64,000 bases of DNA from Metridium senile (lineage: Eukaryota > Cnidaria > Anthozoa > Actiniaria > Metridiidae). Where the stretch lies: positions 43,680,379 to 43,744,378 of the forward strand of contig OX459096.1 of NCBI GenBank assembly GCA_949775045.1, given 5' to 3'. The notes beneath the pieces are model-generated. The model did not search any database. It was not told where the DNA came from and worked only from the letters and a program-made list of their open reading frames with translations. Positions 1-11,353 of the stretch are shown here, in pieces; the stretch's first letter is position 1; every line of letters begins with the position of its first letter. The position numbers and the translations under genes were made by a program.

Positions 1-824
1 ATGCTTAGTTGAAAGAACCTCGTAAAATCTACGTTATATCAAAGTTTTTCAAAAAGTTAATTTTTCTAACGTACAAAAAAATTGATTTTCGTAGGATTTT
101 TTGTCCGATTTCATGCGAGTTTTGAAAGCACTGAAAGGACAAAATATGACAGATCAAGACATTTATTTATCTTTTATTCAAAACAATCCATGTACTTGTA
201 TTTTAGAATGATTTGTGCTTGATATAGTATGAAAACAAAACTATTTTCTTATGAGTTGTGATTTTTTACATATCGCTTCCGTTTTCGCAAGTTTTTCTTC
301 AAAATCTCGCGCGTAGACATCCATTAAATGCTGATTATCTCGAAAACAAGCTCGGGACACCCCATTTTTCTTTTCATATTTAGAATCAGCATTAAATTTC
401 ACATAAAAAAATCTTAGTTTAAAGAAAAGTTTAACATTATTTCCAAAAGTAGCCAGTCACCTTAAGCATTACTTTACCGACTTTACAACTTCTTGAAAAT
501 TTGCGCCACCGGGAAAAAGCCATTGCCTCTGAGATATAAAATATGTCTTATTATTTAAACGCTCGATTTATATCAAATCAGATAAATAAAAACAAAACTC
601 AAAAACAAAATTGGAGAACTGACTGAATCCCAACAACAATCTAAAATAAATTGCAATAGATCTCTTTCGATTGGCTTTCGCTCAGTGCAGAATAAGAACA
701 AATTGTATCAGCTCTATATAGTTGCTAAGCTATATTAGCGAAGGGGGTAAACTGTTTAAAGGGGTACGTACGTCTAGGGACTGGTTCTCATCTCCGCCAT
801 TGGTCATTGACTGGCGTGAGTTAG
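1..824. other. Non-coding AT-rich stretch, nothing recognised
   Basis: No open frame of gene-like length and no clear repeat structure were seen here. Confidence 0.5.
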
Positions 825-995
825 CCTCTCTACCTTCCTTGTTTGTTGTCCCATTTCAGATCACGTGATGCTACCCTTGGGAGTTGTTTCTTTCACATGT
901 AAATGATATAACACGTTCATCATAAAAGAACAATTCTCAAGGGAATGACACGTGGTCTGAAATGGGCAATTTGCATACGGAGGTACTGAGAGGTC
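825..995. mobile_element. Imperfect foldback/MITE-like hairpin
   Basis: Left arm about 825-895 (CCCATTTCAGATCACGTGATG ... CCCTTGGGAGTTGTTTCTTT in sense) and right arm about 925-995 (AAAGAACAATTCTCAAGGG ... CTGAAATGGGCAA) are inverted copies with a loop of roughly 30 bp. Divergence between the arms suggests an old copy. No target duplication is clear. Confidence 0.6.
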
Positions 996-1150
996 TATTA
1001 TCAAGGTGGTTCGTCTCCTCAACTTTTTCTATTTCTACTTTTCTCGTCATTGAGTAACCAAATGACAAAGGGATCCCATTAGAGGGAAGGGAAAGGGAAA
1101 GGGTTGCCAGCGGAGGAGGCTAACACGGGGTATAAGTTACCATTTTTATT

Positions 1151-1183
1151 CTGACGAAGGCCGGATAAATAACGTCCGAAACT
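1151..1183 (+). repeat. CTGACGA...CGAAAC repeat motif (hammerhead-like core)
   Basis: CTGACGAAGG ... CGTCCGAAAC surrounds a small imperfect stem (GGCCG/CGTCC). A related motif lies inverted at 2363-2390. Such words occur in repeats linked to Penelope-like retroelements, some of which encode hammerhead ribozymes. Here there is an extra A after the conserved CTGANGA and no RT gene in view, so only the motif is claimed. Confidence 0.3.
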
Positions 1184-1948
1184 TCACACTCTCATCCCCG
1201 GGGGGCCTCCGCCGATCACCCCTACCACTTGGACAAAGGGAGTACCCCCCCCCCCCCGAATCGATTTAAAGTGTAGGATGAAGATTTCGCGCTAGTCAAA
1301 AGACCAGGGAGGGAGGAGAGAACCAGCCCCTAGACTATAAACGGTTAGTTTATACCTGGTCAGGTATTGCATGATTTTCTTTTGAACTGCATTAATTATC
1401 GATTTTCATCGGAACATGACTTTTTATTACTATTTTAACATATATTCATTTTTGCGGAAACGGACTTTTTTTAAATTTTAGGCCGGCTTAGATATGATAT
1501 GATTTTCATATCACACCCAATTGTGGAATCTGGAAGCTGACTTTGTAAGCAAAAATTGCTCGTAGTACTCGATTCATGTGTATTTGGTGTAGTCGCGTGA
1601 GCTCTCTGTCCCCTTCTTGATCAGAACAGCGAGCTGTGAAATATAATTACTTTGAACTGAAGAATGTAGCTTTTGATAAACATTTATTTCCATGCAATGC
1701 TGTTACGTTCTACAGCGTTCAAATCGGCGCTTAATTCATTAGAGGGCGGCGCTTATTCGAGTAAATATAGTAACACTGACTGCCGTAGCTCAGTTCGTAA
1801 AATGGAATAAAGGGGGAAAACTTGTCACATCGAGTCATAGCATGAGGACTTGAAACGATTAACAATAATTTCGATCAAAAAAAAAATCCGAGGTAAGACA
1901 AGGTGATTGTCACCGTGTGCTTCCTTGGCTAAAACTGTGACCGAGAGA

Positions 1949-2585
1949 GACCTGGTCTTTATATTACCAAACTCCACAGGGAGCTCGAATTTATTTCTTG
2001 CTGACACAGGAAACCCACTCGATAGAGGTGTCTTGCTGATGAAATCATGTTTGAAATTGCCACTAAGCCCCGGGGTTACTCCCTTTGTCCAAGTGGTAGG
2101 GGTGATCGGCGCTCTACGTAGGGTTGAAATATTTCCTGAGCGTACCTTTTTCGGTCCTTAAAGTTCTGGCTCACTGAAAAGTCAGTTACGTAACATGACT
2201 CCGTACTCTGTAAGGGTCATTTTTTTTCTCTGCTTTGTTACTAAAAATAAGACTGGCTGCCAAGCTGACACCACACAGTCGTAATTGAAATCAAATATAT
2301 TTTAACACAAGGTAATATAATGAAATTTGTAACACCGTAAAAAATGTTGACTTAACATTACTGACGTTTCGAGCTTTAGCCCTTCGTCGGATTGAAATCA
2401 ACAATATTTTAACAGTTCTTTTGATTTATGCGTACCTTTTAGGGTACGATTCCCGCCGATCACCCCTACCACTTGAACAAAGGGAATTCCCCCGGGCTTT
2501 AGTGGCAACGTGATTTCATTATCAGGACACCTCTATCGAGTGGGTTTCCTGTGTCAGCCTGAGGAGTTTGGTAATATAGAGACCC
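1949..2585. repeat. Inverted repeat pair with about 340-bp spacer
   Basis: Left arm about 1949-2110 and right arm about 2453-2585 are inverted copies. Shared words include CTGACACAGGAAACCCACTC, GATAGAGGTGTC and CCAAGTGGTAGGGGTGATCG. The right arm has small deletions relative to the left. A third, shorter copy (GCCGATCACCCCTACCACTT) lies at about 1211-1250 in the right-arm orientation. No coding capacity; likely a decayed foldback or rearranged transposon end. Confidence 0.65.
2363..2390 (-). repeat. Second CGACGA...CGAAAC motif, hammerhead-like
   Basis: On the minus strand it reads CCGACGAAGGGCTAAAGCTC then GAAACGTC. GGGCT pairs with AGCTC to give a 5-bp stem. Flanking TGTTGA/TCAACA could close an outer helix. 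It lies in the spacer of the 1949-2585 inverted repeat. The first core base differs from the consensus (CCGA not CTGA), so cleavage activity is doubtful. Confidence 0.3.
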
Positions 2586-4077
2586 CCCACACAAAAGAGA
2601 TACGACGAGAATACCTGACCTGATCAGTCATAAACAGCGTTTTTCGTCTTGTATTACTCTCAAATTAAGTACTGTTCATTGGTCTTATTCGATCTGAAGA
2701 TTGTTTTGAAAGTTTATTGAATATAATCCTTTATTTATTAATACTCGCTTGCCCGGAATGTGATTGACAACCGGAAAATAGATCATCAAATTACAAATAA
2801 TCAAACTACAACAACCACATTGATTTGAACATGATTGAACTACTGTTTATATGTTTATGAGGATAACCATGAGACAACGAAACTTTAATGTGATCGAGGA
2901 AAAGTCAAAACAAATTATGTTTATTTATCAGTGTAGAGACTCTCTGGGTCTTGCATACCAGCACATTATCGCGAAAGAAACAAGAATATACTTAGGCGCC
3001 AAACAGAGCCCAGAACTATATTAAGGCACATTTATACTGTCTGTGTTTGCCGAGTTCAACAATGGTAAGTTATACATATAAAGAATACATTACTTTTAAT
3101 TGATAATATAAGGTTATTAAGATTAAGCAAGCTTTTGTAATTTATAAAGCTCCGAAATTTACAAACGATCACATGCGTTCGCGCACTGCAATGCAAGTCT
3201 ACAGACGGCATACAAGGTCACAAATGTCACAAACGATTGAATGCGATGTTTTGCAACCTAAAGTATGAATAGTATTATTATTTATATATTAATGCGCTTC
3301 AGTAATTCATTTTAATAAGTTGTCTGTTTAACAGTACTAGTTTCTGTTCGTGATTGTCAGCTAAAATTATCATCAATCTCGTACATTGAAACACAAAATC
3401 GCTCCTTGTGTAGCTTTGAGTGCTCTGAGGCTTCACTTCCTGGTCCACTGACGTCCAGGGCTTCGCCTTGAGCCCCTCGCTGATCTACTGAGCGGTTGTT
3501 GCTGACCTGCAGATAATCCATTTTTGCAAACGGCTTTCAGAATATCACAAAACTGATATTTTTCATATATCACTATGGCGATGTCAACATATTATTCCAA
3601 TACTCCAAATAAGATATGTTTATGCCAAAACCATTATAATCGAAACATCTACACTGTCATTGTGGTCCCTCCTCCATATCGCCCTTGTTTCTGAGTTTCT
3701 GAGAACTACACCTGCTCAAATCGCGCGGAAACTGGGAGGTCTGCATGATTTTCAGCAGAAACAACAAGGTGGACCACACAAACCTTGTAGACACTTTGTT
3801 GTAGAAAATATTGTCCAAACCCATTCACGATCACTTTATATGATCACTAAAACCTGTATTGCAGGGGGTGAGGCGTGAAAAACACTGGGGATGTAACAAA
3901 TCCTGGTCGTGAACGTACTCCGAGTCAGTGACACACTTTGCTGCTCACTAACTAAATGAGCGTAAGATAACCATTGAGGAAAAATCCTGAACATTTTAAA
4001 TGCCGCCCTTATAATAATATGAGAATAAGAATACCTACAGTGGGAGGAGGTGACGTGAAAAAAACCCCACAGTATTC
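2586..4077. other. Non-coding stretch, nothing recognised
   Basis: Only short open frames without recognisable domains. No RNA gene and no repeat with clear boundaries were seen. Confidence 0.5.
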
Positions 4078-4272
4078 TACAAAACAGGCGTTCTTGTGGG
4101 AAAACGTTTTTTGGGGGGTGGGGGGATGGGTGGGGGGGAGCTGGTTTTCGGGTTTTTTGGAAAAATTGGGTTTGGGGGAAAAATCAGTTTTTTTCGCGAG
4201 TATCCACTAGATAACGCAGGGACCCCAAATCTCGATTTTCTCAAAAACTCTACAAGAAGGCCTGTTCTGTAG
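4078..4272. mobile_element. Small hairpin element with G-rich core
   Basis: Termini CTACAAAACAGGCGTTCTTG and, inverted, CTACAGAACAGGCCTTCTTG enclose about 150 bp. A strongly G-biased strand (4113-4138, four G-runs of 3-7) lies inside. MITE-like; no clear target duplication. Confidence 0.55.
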
Positions 4273-4386
4273 GCTAGAACCACACTGAGGACGCAACACC
4301 AATCGATGACCACCATCAGTGAATACTTGGGTTAATAGTTCTAGAACATAATATATAAGTACGTACTAATCCCTCATGATCTGCAA

Positions 4387-4590
4387 CGTAGGACGGATAA
4401 GCAGGTATACCTTAGTATTGCTAGGAGTATCAAAGTGTATAGTTCAAAATCACTTCAGCGTAGGACGGATAAGCAGGTATACCTTAGTATTGTTAGGAGT
4501 ATCAAAGTGTATAGTTCAAAATCACTTCAGCGTAGGACGGATAAACAGGTATACCTTAGTATTGCTAGGTGTATTAAAGTGCATGGTTCA
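4387..4590. repeat. 72-bp tandem repeat, about 2.8 copies
   Basis: Units start at 4387, 4459 and 4531 (CGTAGGACGGATAAGCAGGT ...). Copies 1 and 2 are nearly identical and the third degenerates. Because 72 is a multiple of 3, frames stay open across the units, giving spurious repetitive open frames. Confidence 0.85.
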
Positions 4591-4877
4591 CATTTGGTTT
4601 ACCTGTGGATACGGATTAAAACATATTGCTGAATGCGCTGTGTCCGTCTAAAGTAGAGATTTACACTGCTAAAACACTAAAACGTTTTATCAGGATTTTT
4701 TGTTGTGCTGTTGTGCACGATATTGTTTTCAATGTTAAAAGCTGTGCTCGAATTTGTTCCACTGTCAAACTAACGTCAATTGTCACCTAAAATTCTACTT
4801 GACACTATTCAACTTGACCCTTGACTGTGGCTCAGGCCTACGGCTGAACCTGACACTATGCACGTCTAAAGGGTCTA

Positions 4878-5911
4878 TGTACAGGCCCGCAAATGAACCC
4901 AGGCCCGCAAATGATCACAGGCCCGCAAATGAACCCAGAACCGTCCCGCAAATTATCCCAGGCCCGCAAATGAACCCAGAACCGTCCCGCAAATGAACCC
5001 AAGTAAAAATCGAATCTGGAAAGGACTAAGGAATAAAAAAAAAAAAACACGAAAGACAAAATTATTATAATATATGATAAACTATTGTCAATATTCATTA
5101 AATAAGTAAGACAAAAATAAGCAACCAAGTGAGGGCTATATATAAGTTTAGAATTGTTCATAATTATTAAGAGTGTTTATTGAATAATACAAAATGTTAT
5201 TATTAAACGATATAGCCATATGTGCCATATTATTATTTTTAATTTGTTATTCAAGCGGATAAAATGTATCAACATGAACTTATTAAACTGGTTCATTATA
5301 GTTCACTGTATTTGAAAATGTCACAACTGTGAAAAGTATTTATAAATATCTGCCGTTGTGAAATGATAAGTGTAGTTTACCGGAAATTAACATGTAAGTT
5401 ACATAGACCAGCAACAATCAAGTAATTGGACCATAGTTAAAATTTTCCAGACCGACAACAAAAACATTCAACATTACAATTTTTATTATAATTTCATAAC
5501 ATATTATATCATAAGTTTTAACTTATCAAAATTCTGATAGATCAAAATTCTGATATATGAATACGTTTTTTATCTGTAGAAAATGGCTGCTTTTTCTGTT
5601 CGTTTGAGGTTTCTTTGATCGCAATTAGAAACCCGTAGACTCAGTAAAGACCATATTAGTCAAAGCTTCATATCAGCGTGCAACAATCGATCGGTGGAGT
5701 CTAGTTGGAAAGCCGGAACTGCTCTTTTTTGTCTTTCGTGATTTTTTATTTTTTATTCCTTAGTCCTTTCCAGATTCGATTTTTACTTGGATTCATTTGC
5801 GGGCCGGTTCTGGGTTCATTTGCGGGCCTGGGATCATTTGCGGGACGGTTCTGGGTTCATTTGCGGGCCTGGGATCATTTGCGGGCCTGGGTTCATTTGC
5901 GGGCCTGTACA
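4878..5911. mobile_element. 1034-bp foldback element with TCTA duplication
   Basis: Inverted arms 4878-5061 and 5727-5911 enclose about 665 bp of AT-rich, non-coding DNA. Each arm starts TGTACAGGCCCGCAAATG and contains six subrepeats of about 18-24 bp (GGCCCGCAAATGAACCCA and variants) in the same order on both sides. A non-repetitive inner part follows (AAAATCGAATCTGGAAAGGA, then CGAAAGACAAAA). TCTA flanks both ends (4874-4877 and 5912-5915) as a likely 4-bp target duplication. No transposase. Open frames in the arms are repeat artefacts. Confidence 0.8.
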
Positions 5912-5915
5912 TCTA

Positions 5916-8900
5916 CAACTGAAACCTCGAAAACTCTGCGCAGAACGAGTAGCTACAATCTTGGACAAAAGTAGTTGAGACATTCGCGCGCTTTGTACGA
6001 ATAATGTAAATAACTGTCCGTCTTGCTAACTGACAGTAATTTGATCGCTCTCCCATCCCCCTCCATTCAATGTTGGACTTTTGGGATTGTCTGGACCACA
6101 TGGTAGATAATGATAGATAATGATCTATCAATACATACAACATTGATTGGATGGGGGACGGTGGAGAAAAAGCTGAGAAATGCTGACTAGGTCTAGATTG
6201 TAGTTACAGTTATGGTCGAGAAAATGTAAATAGAATGGGAACCAGCTGCTCGCCATGTGAAAGGTGAGATATACGCATGCCGTAGCTAAAAGTGCACAGT
6301 TTCTGCGTATTCTTGGCTTTCACCTATCACGTGACCATATTGAAAGTCCTTATATTGTCGCTTAAACTGTAAACAATCACTGAATTCATGAAGCACATAC
6401 TTTATTTAGCAGTGTTAGCAAATATGAGGTCAGAAGATCCGCGCAAATAGCGGACACGAAGATCAGCCGCGAGTACCACGCTTAACGATGAAAGGTGAAA
6501 CGCGCGCGAAATTTTATCGAAAGCTTTTTTAAAATATGGTTTAGCTGTTCAGCTAAGCTTGAGAAAAAGGCTAACACCTACACGGCAGAGTCAAGCTATA
6601 TACATGTAACCATTTTTCATCGATGCAAAACTGAAATGAATTTGTCACTTTTTTTCTATTTGTATTCGTGTACACATTTGCAATGATGTGCAAAATATTT
6701 GACGGAGTTGTCAGTGTAAAATCCAATTTTTAAAATGTTTTTAAAATCCAAAGTTAGTCGTGACATTTCCCTTGAGCTTATCTATAGCTTACAACTATTT
6801 GACAGCAATTTTCGAGCTTCTAAAAAAACTACATTAACCTTCTTACCACACAAAGCTTAATTCCATCCAGTTAAACAGGGACATTGTTATCGAATGTCAG
6901 TCAGTTTTGCCATCAACGTGGCAGCCATCTTGATGACGTCACTATCTGTCATTTTGTATCATGAAATGCATAATAATAGTGTTCCTTTATCTCAACTCAG
7001 TTTTTAGTTTTGGTTTCATAATAAACTATATTTCTATACAACATCTATGATGAACTAGCAATCTAGGCGAATACGATTTTTTTTCACTGATTAGAAATTT
7101 TAAACTAATTTATATAAATTGTAGAAGTGTGGAAGTGTGCTAGGTCCGCAGGCTCAATCATTTCGGCAAAAGATGTGTATTTTCTTCTCAGTTTATTACG
7201 TGATCAACTCTTGCTTTGGACAGTTAAATGCAGGAGCTCTTTCCAACCGCGCAACAAGAATAGAAGCGCTCCAACAGTACAGTGTTTATGGGCTTTCAAA
7301 TTCGACCCACTGTGCTTTTAGTTTTTTTTAATTTTGCATTTTTTTTATATTAGTTCAATTGTGTTTTCTCTCGTGTGTTTACTAATAGAATAATCAAACT
7401 GAGATTAAAAGAAACTTTATCTAAATGTAGTTTTCAGATAACAAAAGAATAGAAGTACAATAGCATTATTGAAATCAGCACTGAATGCACGAGATTACAC
7501 ATTGATTTGTCTAAAAGTATGAATAACAAACAAGCAAATGTCAAACAAAATATTCATATAAAAGAGCAATATTGTAAAATAGCCTCTTACATTTCTTAAC
7601 TAACTTCTACAGAAAGGTTTTCAAGGGTTAGCAAAAACCATGCCACGTTCAGATGATGACGTGATATGAAGAGTATTCAATTCTCCTATCAACCATTGCA
7701 GTTCTACTGTTGCCAAGGTAACGGTCTTGAGCCAGGGAAATGCAGTGTGATGTACCTTGACACGAAAGGCGGATTTACGAAAAAAGAACAATTATCTTGC
7801 GACTAAACAATATTTTTTTTAAAAGTGATTTGACTAATTAATTAAAGTGGGAGGTGATGTAAAACCCACTCGTTTTCGATAGAGACATTTTGATACTGGA
7901 AAAAGCCTCACTGATCACATTACAATAAGCCACTTTGGTTTGACATGTTTGCGTTCTTCATGCAAATACATCCTCAGCTGGGTTTGCACAGTTCTCAAAA
8001 CAGTTTCTCCATCAGGAATATTACATGTCAACATTACCCAACACTTTTCACAATTCGATAGTCTCAACTTGAAGTGAAGCACTTTCAAGGGCAAAACACG
8101 AAGTGTCTCGGTCATAGAGTAGCAAAGTTTGCCTGTTACTAAAGAGGACAAGTTTTCAGTTCTTTTTGGTAAATTTACAGTCAGTCAAAAAACCACTGTG
8201 TTAAAAGGAAAGATTCAGTTTATAATAAAATGTTTCAAAAACTGCTGAATGAATTTCAGTTATTTAACAATGATTATTTATGATTATTTTATTTTTTCTA
8301 TTGCAATATTAACCGTTTTTAGAATTTCTTCAGATTTTGTTGAAAAAAACTTACTTAATTAACTGCTATTTAGTATATTTAAAAAAACGTTGTTTGTCCT
8401 GACTTTTTTTTATATAGTTAACTGTTAATTTACTCAGTAAAAACTACTGTTTTAACCGGTGAATCACTAGTTGAATTGGCTAACCGAAATTAAAGTACTG
8501 ATGATTGCACCCCGCAATAGCGACAAATTCTGAATTGCGGCGGCGCCAAAGCTTTCATTTTAATTATATATGTGACATGTTCCTAACTTCTCACTATTGG
8601 CAGTTCTTTTCTTTCATTGTGAAAGCTGCTGCACATTTCAAGGGTTTACTGTGTAGATTCAGCAAAACGTCGGCAACTTTATAGATGAGGATAGTAAAGG
8701 CTGAAAAAGGAGGTCCTCGTGTGAGATGTGACAGAATAAGGAATTATTAGATATTGAAACTAAAGTAACTGTCAATAATACACGTGTGGAGATTCAGTAT
8801 AAACCTTGCTTGACTTATAGAGCTAAGATTCATTGTAGTCAAGTGTTATCCTATCGGAAATAACAATGATTTTCTACTTGAAAAGGAGCAGTTCAATACT

Positions 8901-10379
8901 ATAGTGAAGATGAGCTAGAACATCCAAAACAGCAAGGCATAAATTAGCTGGTCGTGTGACTGCTCGACGGATTAATTTGCTTTCTTGAACTTGCTAACAA
9001 GTCAAACGGCTTAATCGAACAATACGCCATCTGAATTAAACAAACCTATCATTGTAGAACTCAAAAGTACACAAGCTGTGCATACAACACTCGATGGTTC
9101 TGCACTCTGACAGTAGCCCATCTCATTAACACGTTTATGGAAATGTTCGCTGTTTAGTGGCTATGCGTAAAGGTTTATTTGTATTTTACCTCGACTTTAT
9201 AAAACATTGTATTGTTAATAAACGTGGTGTGGATTACTTTACTCGTTTTAGTAGCTTAACACGTCAAAAGAGACGTTGCTGAGATCCAGACTTGAAAATC
9301 CCTTCATCTCCTGACAAGCATATCAACTCATTTCCCACCGTTCAAACCTCCAAATAATTACATTATAAACCCATATAAGTACATCAATACAAAAGCTGTT
9401 TCTACTATTAATAAACATCGTTGAATTCTAGAATATTATTTCTTTGTATAACAAAACATTCAGCATTGTTCGTGAAAAGTTTCTTCTTGCTTTATGCATA
9501 AATGGCGTCGAATTTTCAATTACGGTTTGTAATGTACTCTTTGAATGCTGATGTCAAAATCCTCTAAACAAGATATGTCGATTATTATCAAGTCTTTCCT
9601 TCATAATAGTCAAAGGATTGACAAAAAAATAAACTCTATCGATAACACCCAAGTAAGGAATTACGTTGGAGCACGTACAACAAGCAACAACACAGTGAAA
9701 AACAGTTAGTCAGTAAAAAGAGAAGAAACAAATGAGTACCTCAAAGTGGTGTTGTTACTGTTTACATTTTTATAATCATGATTTGTTGTTCCGTTAACTA
9801 AGACCCATGCGGCCAATTTCAACCTGTCCTGATAATGTTAACTACAAGTTCAGTTTCAAGCTTTAATAGTTTCAAGCTTTTCCACTGTTCTTGTCTGAAG
9901 TACTCTCCTACTTGAAAAAGATTTCTAAAACAAACACTCTATTTTTGTTAAGTGTTCTTCAAATCGTTCTTGCTCCGCGTACAATGTGTCAACGATCAAA
10001 CAAAGCAGTCTTCAGCAAACATCAGTCGAAAAGAAGACTTTGTCCGTGTTAGCAGTTTCGATAGAGCTACAACTCGGGCAGTATGCCAACTGAATAAGTA
10101 ACTAAAATGTTACCACAGGAGTTTGAATCAATGGAATAAATAATAAGATAATCTAAATCCTCATTTTAAACATCATTTGTCATATAGTGTCTTTTGTGGT
10201 TAATCCTGTTCAAAGTATAGTTTAATTCACTAGTGCCTTAGGCATCATGATCTAAGGAGGTTGTAACGAGTCTATAAGTGGATTTTGAGTAGTTGGCAAC
10301 AAGTACTACATAACACCGAATTCGTACACTAGAAAGTCAGTTAGTGAGTTCTACAAGTCACTGAGTGAGCTGATTTGAT
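5916..10379. other. Intergenic, downstream of gene A; no gene recognised
   Basis: AT-rich with short open frames only. It presumably includes the 3'UTR of gene A next to 10379. Frames near 7127-7331 and 7915-8151 show no recognisable family. Confidence 0.5.
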
Positions 10380-11353
10380 TCAATATCCATGCCAGTAAGG
10401 GAAATGATTGTTCTGCGTCACCGCATAAGGGTTCATAAACTCTGTAGAAGAGTTGCTGTCATACCTTGAATTGATATTGTACTCATAATATGGTCTACCA
10501 TCTCTCATTAATACGGGGATCGTCACTCGCTGAGCACCGTACATAGTTAAGTCATTGTTTATCAGGTCTTTTTCAGAAAGTTGCTTTTTCTGTTTGTAGC
10601 GGTGATTTTGAAACCATATCTTGACTTGTGTTGGTGTTAAATTGATCATCCTACCGAGTTGCTCTCTTTCTGCAGCCGTGAGATATCGCTGTTGACGAAA
10701 TCGTCTCTCCAACTCATATATCTGCGACTTACTAAACAAAACTCTCTTCTTTTTCTTGATGGGGACATGAGATCGTCGGTTATCTTGCGTTGTTTTGCTT
10801 TCCTTGTCAGTTGAGTTCTCCAAATCGTCGTTGTTGAGTTCTGTAAGTGAAATAAAAATACATGTATTTACCTCTTGTTTAATAGTGTTGTTAGATCGTC
10901 TCAAGTTGAATAGGAAAACTCCAAGACCGGATCATCCCAAGACGATGTTCAAGGTGTTCCCGACTATTATCCCAACTATAAACAACGGCTGTGTTTCCAT
11001 AAACTATTCGCAGTGGTACATCTTCAACATAGATACTCGAATGTGATTTTCAAAGCTTGATCTCTGAGGAACAACTCGAGTAATGTTGACCTACAGTTTT
11101 TCCTGTACTCTTCAGCTTCAATCACGGCTTCCGATTTCAAGATAATTCAAGTTACATCTTCAATTTGAAAGTTAACAAATAACAATCGACTCTTACCGTT
11201 GTAATCTTGACGCGATTTAAAAGTAGTTTGGTTGGTAAAAGGCTGGAGTGTGCAGTCCATTTTGAGCGCTATAGAGGTCTTTTCTACGTGCGATAACCCG
11301 GTATTACAATCCTGCTTATCATGGAGAATATCTTTTATTGAGAAGGAATTCAT
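10380..11353 (-). CDS. nkx2.2-like: NK2-class (Nkx2.2-like) homeobox gene A, two exons
   Basis: Predicted nuclear DNA-binding transcription factor of 205 aa. Exon 1 is 11197-11353 and exon 2 is 10380-10840, separated by a 356-bp intron with a GTAAG donor and a TTTCACTTACAG acceptor. Both sides are phase 1, so the junction codon reads Glu. The ATG at 11353 is preferred over an in-frame GTG just upstream because the TN motif (NSFSIKDIL, residues 2-10) then sits at the N-terminus as in the family; TN motifs recruit Groucho corepressors. The homeodomain is residues 81-140, with Arg5, Trp48, Asn51 and the NK2 hallmark Tyr54 ([16 protein letters not shown]). An NK2-specific domain ([12 protein letters not shown]) follows at about 157-171. 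Odd points: KKKKR instead of KRKRR at the homeodomain start, Ser11, and Ala29 where the family usually has Pro. It shares GRMINL with gene B. The Nkx2.2-type call is by eye; the finer orthology is open. Confidence 0.93.

Noticed and set aside
1781..1845. tRNA-like start (GCCGTAGCTCAGTTCGTAAA)
   Set aside because: It resembles a tRNA A box, but no good B box (GGTTCGAATCC-like) or cloverleaf could be drawn. At most it is a decayed tRNA-derived SINE head.
4754..5978. Repetitive 'protein' frames rich in RPANE/GSFAG-like repeats
   Set aside because: They are translations of the GGCCCGCAAATG subrepeats in the arms of the foldback element, open in several frames on both strands.
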